From contig CACIPV010000002.1 in assembly GCA_902588615.1 (NCBI GenBank), positions 1-64,000 on the forward strand: a stretch of 64,000 bases of DNA. Reading direction: 5' to 3'. The stretch comes from an uncultured Alphaproteobacteria bacterium. GTDB lineage: Bacteria; Pseudomonadota; Alphaproteobacteria; HIMB59. Position numbers and translations under genes: made by a program. Shown here in pieces: positions 26,445 through 34,418 of this stretch. The notes beneath the pieces are model-generated. The model did no database searches, had not been told where the DNA came from, and was given only the letters and a program-made list of their open reading frames with translations. Position 1 is the stretch's first letter. The number at the start of each line of letters is the position of its first letter.

Positions 26445-26461
26445 ATATTCAAATTGAATAT
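26445..26461. promoter_or_regulatory. Palindromic operator candidate, copy 2
   Basis: ATATTCAAATTGAATAT is a perfect palindrome (ATATTCAA/TTGAATAT around one central base). It sits between the divergent transporter 1 operon and the fusion-regulator gene, 31 bases before the regulator ATG, where it would cover the -35 region of that gene. This is the usual place for an autoregulatory operator. Confidence 0.6.
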
Positions 26462-26472
26462 TTTAATGAATT

Positions 26473-26478
26473 TATAAT
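26473..26478 (+). promoter_or_regulatory. Putative -10 box of the fusion-regulator gene
   Basis: TATAAT lies 13 bases before the regulator ATG. A TTCAAA at 26449-26454, inside operator copy 2, is 18 bases upstream and could act as -35. The start site would then leave a leader of only a few bases, and no clear ribosome site is seen, so translation may be nearly leaderless. Confidence 0.45.
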
Positions 26479-26491
26479 ATAATCCCCTCAA

Positions 26492-28177
26492 ATGAATAGA
26501 AACGAGATAATCACTCTTTTAAAATTCGTAGATAAAACGAGACTTTTATTTAACAGATCTATTTCAATTAAAACAATTGACGCTGATTGGAATATTTTTT
26601 CTTATGTCATCATCAACCATCTTGACAATAAAATTACCACTACTACGAGTATCATACAGGCATCAGGTTTGCCATTTGCAACTGGTTTGAGAAGAGTAAA
26701 AAAACTCATTCAAGAAAAAAAATTAATTCAAAGATCAAAAACTAAGTCAGGTAAATCTTTCTCTATTCATCCAAGTAGTAATCTTATTAAAGAATTCACA
26801 GATTATTTACTTTCTATCAAAAAAGAGGTGGCCTTGAACTTAGGTTACAGCGATTTTAATGACAATTATTTTTTTGGAACATCTTTATCAGCAGGAAATA
26901 TTATACCTGCACCAAATGTTATAACTAATCAAAATAAAAAATATAAAAAAGTTAACTTTCTTGCCAATGATAATCCCACATTTAAAGTAATAAATAAGAA
27001 TATTGATTTTTTTGAATATATACTTGATTGTGAAATTGAACTTACTATAGAAGGTGATTTGAATAAACTACTTAATGAAATAATTAAAAATTCCTCAACA
27101 AATAAAAAGTCTAAATTTGACATTATTGCTTTTAATATTCCATGGATTGGGCAGTTAACTAAATTAAATTGCCTTCTTCCTTTAAATAATTTTGTTAAAG
27201 ATGTTGGGATAAATTTAAATGACTTTCACTACTCAGGAGTAAGGTCAAGTTCTTTTAATAAAAAACTTTATGGGATACCAATCGAGGCAATTCCTGATCT
27301 ATTATTTTATAGAACAGATATTTTTCAAAAATATGCTTTGAGTCCACCAAAAACATTTCAGGATTTACTCCATGCCTGTGAGGTATTAAAAGCTGACAAA
27401 CAGATAGAAAGTCCTATTTCTTGGCCAGCTAAAAAAGGACAACCACTTGCTACTAGTTTTATATTAGCTATGGCAAATTATGGAAAACCATATGTAAACC
27501 TTAGGTACATTGGAAAAAATATTTATGATTTGGACGTAGAAAAAACACTTTTAAAGGCAAATTTTTTATCTGATGCATCTTTTGAGGCAGCAAAAATGTT
27601 GAAAAAATTGACAGCATACTCACCAAACGAGCTATCTGCTCATTCCAATGATGAATGTGTTGAATATTATAGTCAGGGTAAATCAGCAATGGTAATGAAT
27701 TGGAGTAGTAGAGCACATTTGTTTGAACTAAATGAGGCTTCACCCGCATACAAGAAAACTGGTTATTTACCAAGACCTGCTGGAAATTCCTCTTTTCAAG
27801 TATCTCCAATAGGTGGGTTTTCGTTGGGTATACCTTCAAATATCTCTCCTGAAAAAATACCTTTTGTTATGAAAAATATTCGAAATTTTGTCTCTCCTGA
27901 GTTTATAAAATATTATATCGAACATGGCAGTTTATCATCTCCCGTTTTTAGTGTCGTTAATGATCCTGAAGTAAGAGCTCTAAGTCCAATATTTAATGAA
28001 ATTGATAAAATGGAAAAGGAGGAAAAAATTATAGAGTGGGCAAGATATCCTCTACCGACCTATTCAAATATTATTGAAGATGTTGGTCATAAAATTTATG
28101 AGTATATTTTTTTGAATAAGGATTTGGAAGCTACACTAAAAAGTTGTCAACAAAGTGCCGAAAAATATTTAAATTAA
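26492..28177 (+). CDS. Fusion protein: winged-helix-like N-terminus + family-1 solute-binding domain, likely cytoplasmic sugar-sensing regulator
   Basis: A 561-residue protein without signal peptide. Residues about 30-95 look like a winged helix: helices, then ITTTTSIIQASGLPFATGLRRVKKLIQEKKLI (recognition-helix-like), then a basic RSKTKSGKSF wing. From about 153 to the end it follows an SBP_bac_1 (maltose-binding-type) protein: DIIAFNIPWIG near 210-220, LLPLNNFVKD, YGIPIEAIPDLLFYRTD, SAMVMNWSSRAH, and the typical helical C-terminus. With no export signal the binding domain should sense a ligand inside the cell. It lies divergent from transporter 1 behind operator copy 2 and in the middle of the inositol block. 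DNA binding is inferred; a signal-less binding protein is the alternative. Confidence 0.75.
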   Translation: MNRNEIITLLKFVDKTRLLFNRSISIKTIDADWNIFSYVIINHLDNKITTTTSIIQASGLPFATGLRRVKKLIQEKKLIQRSKTKSGKSFSIHPSSNLIKEFTDYLLSIKKEVALNLGYSDFNDNYFFGTSLSAGNIIPAPNVITNQNKKYKKVNFLANDNPTFKVINKNIDFFEYILDCEIELTIEGDLNKLLNEIIKNSSTNKKSKFDIIAFNIPWIGQLTKLNCLLPLNNFVKDVGINLNDFHYSGVRSSSFNKKLYGIPIEAIPDLLFYRTDIFQKYALSPPKTFQDLLHACEVLKADKQIESPISWPAKKGQPLATSFILAMANYGKPYVNLRYIGKNIYDLDVEKTLLKANFLSDASFEAAKMLKKLTAYSPNELSAHSNDECVEYYSQGKSAMVMNWSSRAHLFELNEASPAYKKTGYLPRPAGNSSFQVSPIGGFSLGIPSNISPEKIPFVMKNIRNFVSPEFIKYYIEHGSLSSPVFSVVNDPEVRALSPIFNEIDKMEKEEKIIEWARYPLPTYSNIIEDVGHKIYEYIFLNKDLEATLKSCQQSAEKYLN

Positions 28178-28178
28178 A

Positions 28179-29001
28179 TTATTTAATTTCCATTTTTTCT
28201 GCAGGCTGAGGTGGTGCAAAAGGATACCCTCCCCACACCGACTGATCAAAGTTTACAACAGAACCTGTCATCATACCTGAGTCATCAGATGCTAAAAATG
28301 TTACTGCTTTAGCTACCTCCTTTGGATCAAGCAATCTTCCAAATGGTTGAGCTTTACCAGCTTCTTCTAGCCAATTTTCTGAGGCGCCATGATATTTTGT
28401 TTGAATCTCATGCTCTCCATCCGAAGCCATCCAACCAATATTTAATTGATTAACTCTTATTTTATTTTTTAATAATGCGAATGCTGTATTTCTAGTTAAT
28501 GTTGCAAGAGCCCCCCTTTGATACACAATAAGTTGATATGAATGGTTGGCCAGTCATAGCTGCTACAGATCCAATATTAATTATTGAACCTTCTATGTTT
28601 TGTTCAATCATAATTTTCACAGTATCTTGAATTAAAAAATAAGGACCTTTTAAGTTGGTACCTATCATTTTATCGAATAATTCTTCGCTCGTATTAACAA
28701 TATCTCCCCTATCAGTAATACCGGCAGCGTTAACAAGAACATCCAATCTCCCAAATTCTTGTTTGGCAACTGAAACTGCATTTCTACACTCTTGGACCTC
28801 TCCTAGGTCTGTTTTTACAAAAATTACTTTACATCCAGTTTCATCTTGAATTTTTTTTGCTACCTCATTTCCTTTATCTTCTTTTCTACCAATTGTGACA
28901 ACACCTTCAGCTCCGCTATCAGCAAAATTTTTTGCGATTGCTGCCCCTAAACCTTGTGTTCCTCCAGTCACTAGTGCAAACTTTCCCTTAATACTATTCA
29001 T
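28179..29001 (-). pseudogene. Short-chain dehydrogenase/reductase, broken by a single-base frameshift
   Basis: Two overlapping reading frames together make one normal SDR of about 260 residues. The upstream part (to about 28492) has TGGTQGLGAAIAKNFA, LVNAAG, SIINIGSVA and the catalytic YCVSKG; the rest continues in another frame as GALATLTRNTAFALLKNKIRVNQLNIG, then the SDR C-terminus with FLASDDSGMMTGSVVNFD. The break is at a run of six C on the plus strand (28511-28516); removing one base restores the protein. Sequencing error, true inactivation or slippage are all possible. It overlaps iolE by eight bases and probably acts on an inositol-related polyol. Confidence 0.8.
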
Positions 29002-29905
29002 CTCTATAATCCTCTATCTCATATCCATACATACTTAAGCACTCTACAAGTTCTTTATTTCCAATTTTAGCGTATTCAAATGGGTTTGCTTTGGCAGGAT
29101 CTTGCTCTGCCTCGACAATGAACCATCCCTCGTAGTTATTATTTGATAATGTCTCAACTACTTCCTTAAAATTAATATTTCCATCTCCAGGTACTGTGAA
29201 AGCCCCTTCTAACACATAATCTAAAAAACTTTTTTTTGATCGATCTAAATCATTTACAACCTTTGAACGAATGTCTTTAGCATGAAAGTGATTTATTCTT
29301 TTTGCATATTTATTTATTACTCTCAAAGAGTTGCCTCCTGCAAAGGTCATATGGCCTGTGTCAAATAAGATTTTTACTGCCTCACCTGTGTGGTTCATCA
29401 ATTCATCAAGCTCATCCTCAGTCTCAATCGCTGTACCCATGTGATGATGAAATGAAATTGGCACACCAAAATCTGCGCAAAATTCTGCAAATAATGTTAG
29501 TTTTCTTCCATACTCTCTAAAGTCCTCACTGTGTATTTTTCTTTTTGTGTTTAAAGGAGCATTTCTAATATTTTGGATAGTTCCAGATGTTTCTCCATAT
29601 GCTAAAACTGCTGCGCCTAGGTCTCTGAAGAGAGTGAGTTGTTGAAGGACTTTATCTTTTTCATTTTCTAGGTCATTATCGAGCACAGTTCCTGAATACC
29701 ACCCTGATGCCAGGTATAATTTGTGATTTTTTAAAATTGGACCAAGTTTTTCAGGAGTTTTTGGAAATTTTCCACCTGTTTCCACACCTGTAAATCCAGC
29801 AAGTTTTGACTCACTAAGGCAGGTATCCAAAGAAGTCTCTCCTCCAAGTTCAGGTAAATCATCATTGGACCATGCTATGGGTGCTATTCCCAATTTTGCT
29901 TTCAT
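28994..29905 (-). CDS. iolE: Inosose dehydratase
   Basis: A 303-residue TIM-barrel protein of the xylose-isomerase-like superfamily. The N-terminus KLGIAPIAWSNDDLPELGG is the IolE signature, followed by SLDTCLSESKLAGFTGVETGGKFP. Metal-site residues are visible in ISFHHHMGT, ILFDTGHMTFAGG, NHFHAKDI and FIVEAEQDP. It dehydrates 2-keto-myo-inositol to the trihydroxycyclohexane dione. A good ribosome site (GAGGAGGGG) precedes the ATG. It diverges from iolG across 116 bases holding operator copy 3. Confidence 0.92.
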   Translation of the reverse strand: MKAKLGIAPIAWSNDDLPELGGETSLDTCLSESKLAGFTGVETGGKFPKTPEKLGPILKNHKLYLASGWYSGTVLDNDLENEKDKVLQQLTLFRDLGAAVLAYGETSGTIQNIRNAPLNTKRKIHSEDFREYGRKLTLFAEFCADFGVPISFHHHMGTAIETEDELDELMNHTGEAVKILFDTGHMTFAGGNSLRVINKYAKRINHFHAKDIRSKVVNDLDRSKKSFLDYVLEGAFTVPGDGNINFKEVVETLSNNNYEGWFIVEAEQDPAKANPFEYAKIGNKELVECLSMYGYEIEDYRDE

Positions 29906-29964
29906 AAACCCCTCCTCAAGAAAGATTATAAATAAATAAACCTTTTAAAGAATACTTAAATTTT

Positions 29965-29977
29965 ATTCAAAATGAAT
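29965..29977. promoter_or_regulatory. Palindromic operator candidate, copy 3
   Basis: ATTCAAAATGAAT, identical to the 13-base core of copy 1, lies between divergent iolE and iolG, 60 bases before the iolE start and 45 before the iolG start. A TATACT at 30008-30013 is a likely -10 for iolG. A protein bound here could control both directions. Confidence 0.6.
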
Positions 29978-30021
29978 TTTTTTTTATTTTTTAAATTAAA
30001 AGAATACTATACTTCTGTGAT

Positions 30022-31026
30022 ATGAAAAAAGTCAGTATTGCAGTTATTGGGTGCGGGCGTATTGGCCAAATGCATGCTAAGAATATTCAACTTCATGAAC
30101 AGACAAATTTAGTATGCATTTATGACCCAAATGAAGAATTTGCAAAAAAAGTATCAAATGATTTAAGCGTACTTGCTGTGAAAAGTGTTGACGATATTTT
30201 TAACAATAATGATATTGATGCTGTTCTTATATCTTCCCCAACAAATACACATATTGATTTCATAGAAAGATCCGTTGCATCAAAGAAACCTGTTTTGTGT
30301 GAGAAACCTATTGACCTCGATATAAAAAAAGTAAATGAGTTTTCAAAAAGACTTGAAGGTAATAAAGTTCCAATACAATTAGGCTTTAATAGAAGATTTG
30401 ATCCTGGTCATCAGGCTGCAAAAAAATCTTATATTGATGGTGAAATTGGTGAGCTTCATCAATGTCTGATTACATCTAGAGATCCTGGTCTGCCGAGTTG
30501 GGATTATTTAAAAGTGTCTGGTGGGCAATTTAGAGATATGACAATTCATGATTTTGATTTAGCCCGTTTTATGCTTGGTGAAGAACCAGTTAAAGTATTT
30601 GCAATTTCTAATGCTTTAATAGATCCAAAAATAAAATCTGAATTAAATGATAGTGACACCTTGATGATTATAATGGAAACAGCCTCGGGGAAACAATGTC
30701 ACATAAACAACTCTAGATCAGCAACTTATGGATACGATCAAAGAGTTGAGTTGTTTGGAAGTAAAGGGATGGTTATATCTGAAAATAGAAAGCCACATGA
30801 ATTGAAAAAATATAATTCAGAGTTTGTTGATAAGAGTGAGCCCTATTTAAATTTTTTTATTGAGAGATACCAAGAGTCTTATATGAATTCTATTAGCTCA
30901 TTTGTCGAAACAATTTTGGAAAAAAAGCCTGTATCTGTTGGCTTTGAGGACGGAAGAAGAGCTCTTCTCTTAGCCGAAACTGCCTATAAATCTGTCAAAA
31001 GTGGGAGGATGGAAAATATTGATTAA
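30022..31026 (+). CDS. iolG: Inositol 2-dehydrogenase-like oxidoreductase
   Basis: A 334-residue Gfo/Idh/MocA-family protein. It has the Rossmann motif VAVIGCGRIGQMHAKN-like at residues 6-20 (AVIGCGRIGQMHAKNI), the EKP motif VLCEKPIDL near residue 94, FNRRFDPGH, and the catalytic-region GGQFRDMTIHDFDLARFMLGE with the lysine/aspartate/histidine pattern of IolG. It oxidises myo-inositol to 2-keto-myo-inositol with NAD. Divergence from iolE supports the assignment; action on scyllo- or chiro-inositol is an alternative. Confidence 0.85.
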   Translation: MKKVSIAVIGCGRIGQMHAKNIQLHEQTNLVCIYDPNEEFAKKVSNDLSVLAVKSVDDIFNNNDIDAVLISSPTNTHIDFIERSVASKKPVLCEKPIDLDIKKVNEFSKRLEGNKVPIQLGFNRRFDPGHQAAKKSYIDGEIGELHQCLITSRDPGLPSWDYLKVSGGQFRDMTIHDFDLARFMLGEEPVKVFAISNALIDPKIKSELNDSDTLMIIMETASGKQCHINNSRSATYGYDQRVELFGSKGMVISENRKPHELKKYNSEFVDKSEPYLNFFIERYQESYMNSISSFVETILEKKPVSVGFEDGRRALLLAETAYKSVKSGRMENID

Positions 31027-31036
31027 ATTTATGCAT

Positions 31037-31050
31037 TTATTCATGAATAA
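31037..31050. promoter_or_regulatory. Palindrome before the HpcH/HpaI aldolase gene
   Basis: TTATTCATGAATAA is a perfect 14-base palindrome. Its half-site TATTCA is shared with the three operator candidates but without the 3-base spacer. It precedes a TATAAT (31062-31067) and the aldolase ATG at 31102. Related binding or chance are both possible. Confidence 0.35.
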
Positions 31051-31101
31051 TAAATAATTGTTATAATTATATTTTTAAATAATTTTAGTATCTAACACTC
31101 A

Positions 31102-31923
31102 ATGATTGAAAACAAAGTAAAAACTAAATGGCAAAAAAAAGAAATAGTTCTAAATAGTTTTTTATCAATACCCAATACTTTTACTGCTGAAATTATGTCT
31201 GAGCAGGGTTATGACGCCCTGACCATTGACTATCAACATGGGATGATTGGCTTTAGTGATTTATTTACAATGTTGCAAAGTATTAGAAATAGTGGTGTCA
31301 CTCCAATTTGTAGAGTTTCAGGACTAGATCACGCCGTAATATCTAAAGTCATGGATGCAGGAGCATTAGGAATAATATGTCCTATGATTAATAATAAAGA
31401 GCAAGCGCAAAAACTTGTTCAAGATTGTAAATATCCACCAGTGGGTATCAGAAGTTTTGGTCCAACGAGAGCTAACTTTTCAGTTAGTTCAAATTATTTT
31501 TACGAGTCAAATGAGGGAACCTTTTGTCTAGCTATGATAGAAACTCAAGAAGCATTTGATAATCTTGATGATATAGCATCCACACCTGGTCTTGATGGAC
31601 TTTATATTGGTACAGCAGATTTAACGATAGGACTGAACAAAGGAGAGTTGACACCTGGATTTGATCGAACAGAACCTGAGATGATTGAGTCTAAAAAGAA
31701 AATTTTAGAAATTGCTCATAAACATGGGAAAGTTGCATGTCTTCATTGTGGAACTCCAGAGTATGCTGCAAAGGCTACCGAATGGGGTTTTGATCTTGTT
31801 ACCATTACTAATGATGTAAGGTTGCTATCAGGCGCTGCGGCAGCTCATGTAAGGAAGTTTAAAGAGCTAACTAATCAAAAACACGATGTGTCTGATAAAG
31901 ATAATAATCCTAGCTCTTACTAG
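31102..31923 (+). CDS. HpcH/HpaI-family aldolase
   Basis: A 273-residue class II pyruvate-type aldolase. Visible family segments: YDALTIDYQHGMIGFSDLFTML, the arginine in PICRVSG, MDAGALGIICPMINNKEQA, YPPVGIRSFGPTRA, CLAMIETQEAFDNLDDIASTPGLDGLYIGTADLTIGL with metal and substrate residues. Members split 2-keto-3-deoxy acids such as KDR or 4-hydroxy-2-oxo acids into pyruvate and an aldehyde. It follows iolG by 75 bases with its own likely promoter. The C-terminal 20 residues are polar and extra. Confidence 0.85.
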   Translation: MIENKVKTKWQKKEIVLNSFLSIPNTFTAEIMSEQGYDALTIDYQHGMIGFSDLFTMLQSIRNSGVTPICRVSGLDHAVISKVMDAGALGIICPMINNKEQAQKLVQDCKYPPVGIRSFGPTRANFSVSSNYFYESNEGTFCLAMIETQEAFDNLDDIASTPGLDGLYIGTADLTIGLNKGELTPGFDRTEPEMIESKKKILEIAHKHGKVACLHCGTPEYAAKATEWGFDLVTITNDVRLLSGAAAAHVRKFKELTNQKHDVSDKDNNPSSY

Positions 31924-31932
31924 TAAAAAATA

Positions 31933-32724
31933 CTATACGGCCTCAAGCTCTTTTGCTAGATCACCTATTTGAGCGCCGCCAGCCATTAAACGCTTAACAT
32001 CATCTCCGCCTAATTCTGATGACTTTCCAGATCCTATTACTTCACCCAAGCTTAAGAATGTAAATCGATCAGCTATTAGCCTCGCATGGATTTCATTGTG
32101 AGTAATCAAAATAATTGCGATATTCCCTAATTGTTGGACTTTTTTTATAGTCTTTAATACTTCCATTTGTTGTTTTTGTCCAAGAGCCGATGTTGGCTCA
32201 TCCAAGATTAATATTTTAGCTCCAAAGTATATCGCTCTAGCAATCGCCAAAGTTTGTCTCTGTCCTCCAGACATCGTACCTACTAACTGAGTCGGATCAG
32301 AGATATTTATTCCTATCTTGCCCATCTCAGCGATAGTAATTTCATTCATATTTTTAAAATCTAATATTCCAAGAGGTCCTGGGCCTTTTTTTAACTCATT
32401 ACCCAAAAAAAAGTTTCTAGTAACCGATGTAAGTGCGTTCAAAGCTAAATCTTGGTAAACAGTTCCTATGCCTGCGCTTGTAGCTTCTCTTGGGGATCCA
32501 AATTTCACTTCATTTCCATCAACTTTAATCACACCAGATGTAGGTTTGTGAACACCTGATAAAACTTTTATCAGAGTTGATTTTCCGGCACCATTATCAC
32601 CAAGAAGTGCGTGAACCTCTCCAGGCAAAACATTTAAGGAGACACCGTTCAGTGCTGTGAATGTACCAAACTTTTTAACTAAATTTGTAATCTCAATAAA
32701 TGGGGCATGATTATCTTTACTCAT
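31933..32724 (-). CDS. CUT2 sugar ABC transporter ATP-binding protein (single NBD, transporter 2)
   Basis: A 263-residue single-domain ABC ATPase: Walker A GDNGAGKSTLIK, Q-loop YQDLAL, signature MSGGQRQTLAIAR, Walker B ILILDEPTSALG, H-loop ITHNE. The one-domain form resembles FrcA rather than RbsA and should work as a dimer. It overlaps the permease stop by one base. It belongs with the long permease and the binding protein at 34.4 kb. Substrate undetermined; inositol is plausible from the position beside iolG. Confidence 0.88.
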   Translation of the reverse strand: MSKDNHAPFIEITNLVKKFGTFTALNGVSLNVLPGEVHALLGDNGAGKSTLIKVLSGVHKPTSGVIKVDGNEVKFGSPREATSAGIGTVYQDLALNALTSVTRNFFLGNELKKGPGPLGILDFKNMNEITIAEMGKIGINISDPTQLVGTMSGGQRQTLAIARAIYFGAKILILDEPTSALGQKQQMEVLKTIKKVQQLGNIAIILITHNEIHARLIADRFTFLSLGEVIGSGKSSELGGDDVKRLMAGGAQIGDLAKELEAV

Positions 32725-34313
32725 TATATACTACCTATAATTCTTTTTCGGATATTTTCATTTGTTAGCGCAGAGGCTATGATTACTAAACCTAAAAAGA
32801 CTCTATAAAATGATCCATCGATTCCAGGGATATAGAAGAAAGCCTCTTTTGCTATTCCAAAAATAAATGCACCAACACATATACCTAAAATTGTTCCAAA
32901 GCCACCTGTTAGTACAACACCGCCAATAACAGCAGCAGCAATTGCCTCTAATTCTTTTAAATTTCCTTTAGCCGCATCTGCGGTATTAACCTCGAAAACT
33001 TGACAAGTTGCAAATACAGTCGCACAAAAAGCAGAAAACATAAATAGAGATACTTTAACTTTATCTGTAGGCACACCATTAGCTTTAGCAGCACTTAAAT
33101 TTCCACCAGTAGAATAAATCCAGTTACCAGCCTGTGTTCTACTTAGAACAACGTAACAGATTATGGCTATAATAAGCCAAATCATTACACAAGAGTACAG
33201 CCCTGGAGCAAATTGGTTTCCAAAATTATTGGTATTCCAATCAATTGGAAAATATAGCCAATCAAATACAGGCTCTAAAATATCTCCACCAAAAAAGTTA
33301 GCGACAGGTTGAGCTGAGTATAATGAGTCTATATAAACCCTTGCTATATCAACATCTGTGACAGTTTTTGCAACTACAGGATCGATTTTAAAGTTAGCAA
33401 TTTTTTCTTGTATCATCCCGACCATATATTCGTTTCCAGTAGCCTGAGCATTTGCTAGAGCTTCTTGCAAAGGTTTGGTGCCTTTATCCACCAAAATTTG
33501 AGTTTTGGCATCTGCTACCCTTTGATATGTATATTCGAGTCTTTCAGTTATTGCTGCTACTGTATCAGCTGGTAATGTTTGAGCTAAAGATACAAGGTCA
33601 GCTTCTGGAAGAGCTTTTGCTTTTTCACGAACCATTTCACCATGTCCGGGAACATTTACAATATTTTTAATATCTGGGATTTCTGTAACTGTTGTAGCGC
33701 CTTTAGCTTGATCTGGTCTATGATTGAAAGAGCGAAGAGAAACTTCTGTAAGTCCTCTTAAAAAAAATAATCCACCAAGTGTAACGATAAAAGAAGGTAA
33801 GCCTGATCTAACTACAATGGTACCTTGTATCCATCCAAAAAAAAGTGTGAAACATAAAGTAATAAATATCGCTAGTATTGGGGAAACATCAGCAATGTGG
33901 AAAACCGTATAAAATTCTATGTGGAAACCTCCCTCAAAAGATATATAGGGAACAATAAATGAAAAACCCCACCTTAAAATCATTGCCATGCAGGCTCCTG
34001 CGAAACCAATCATAGATCCAATAGATAAGTCAAACTCACCAGCAATTATTAAAAGCCCAGCACCAATTGCTATGATTCCAAGTTGAGATATAACTCTTAG
34101 AAAGTTTCTAATACCTAGTGCATTAAAACCCTCACCTGTAAAAGGGTTCCAAGACATTTCACCAGCAGGGATGGAGAAATAGCCAAGCATTCCAAATAAA
34201 AGCAGCATAACTCCAATAGGTCCAATTTCTGGTCTTGAAACCAGTGTGGTAAGCCAAGTTTTCTTTTGGTGTCTATCAGACTCTTGTCTTTGGGGAGTTG
34301 AGGTTGTAGCCAT
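32724..34313 (-). CDS. CUT2 sugar ABC transporter permease with large soluble insert (transporter 2)
   Basis: A 529-residue RbsC-family permease, against about 320-360 usual. The ends are standard: LIIAGEFDLSIGSMIGFAG near 88-106, GLPSFIVTLGGLFFLRGLTE at 171-190, later GNWIYSTGGNLSAAKANGVP and a VLTGGFGTILG segment. Between about residues 195 and 370 lies a polar, Ala/Lys/Asp-rich helical stretch (e.g. EKAKALPEADLVSLAQTLP) with no membrane segment. In this family that loop faces the periplasm and the binding protein. A further short polar loop lies near residues 117-142. The reading frame is intact. Confidence 0.88.
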   Translation of the reverse strand: MATTSTPQRQESDRHQKKTWLTTLVSRPEIGPIGVMLLLFGMLGYFSIPAGEMSWNPFTGEGFNALGIRNFLRVISQLGIIAIGAGLLIIAGEFDLSIGSMIGFAGACMAMILRWGFSFIVPYISFEGGFHIEFYTVFHIADVSPILAIFITLCFTLFFGWIQGTIVVRSGLPSFIVTLGGLFFLRGLTEVSLRSFNHRPDQAKGATTVTEIPDIKNIVNVPGHGEMVREKAKALPEADLVSLAQTLPADTVAAITERLEYTYQRVADAKTQILVDKGTKPLQEALANAQATGNEYMVGMIQEKIANFKIDPVVAKTVTDVDIARVYIDSLYSAQPVANFFGGDILEPVFDWLYFPIDWNTNNFGNQFAPGLYSCVMIWLIIAIICYVVLSRTQAGNWIYSTGGNLSAAKANGVPTDKVKVSLFMFSAFCATVFATCQVFEVNTADAAKGNLKELEAIAAAVIGGVVLTGGFGTILGICVGAFIFGIAKEAFFYIPGIDGSFYRVFLGLVIIASALTNENIRKRIIGSI

Positions 34314-34370
34314 TATTTAATTTTTATAATTTTAATAAAGATCATTCAGTTTAATTATACTTAAATATAA

Positions 34371-34399
34371 AAAAAGTGGGCAGTTTACTACCCACTTTT
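34371..34399 (-). terminator. Hairpin with U-run after the transporter 2 binding-protein gene
   Basis: On the minus strand the stem AAAAGTGGG...CCCACTTTT with a 10-base loop is followed by further T residues. It lies 20 bases after the binding-protein stop and before the permease gene, so it looks like a partial rho-independent terminator that lowers expression of the membrane genes. Confidence 0.7.
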
Positions 34400-34418
34400 C
34401 AAGATTTATAAGATTATA

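Noticed and set aside
27501-27839. 112-codon minus-strand reading frame
   Set aside because: Antisense to the fusion-regulator gene, no recognisable feature.
28179-28526. A separate short SDR gene starting MYQRGALATL
   Set aside because: Its start is an artefact of the frameshift; from GALATL on it is the direct continuation of the upstream SDR frame.
28994-29905. Plain xylose-isomerase-like annotation for this barrel protein
   Set aside because: The N-terminal KLGIAPIAWSNDDLPELGG and the iolG neighbour make inosose dehydratase much more likely.
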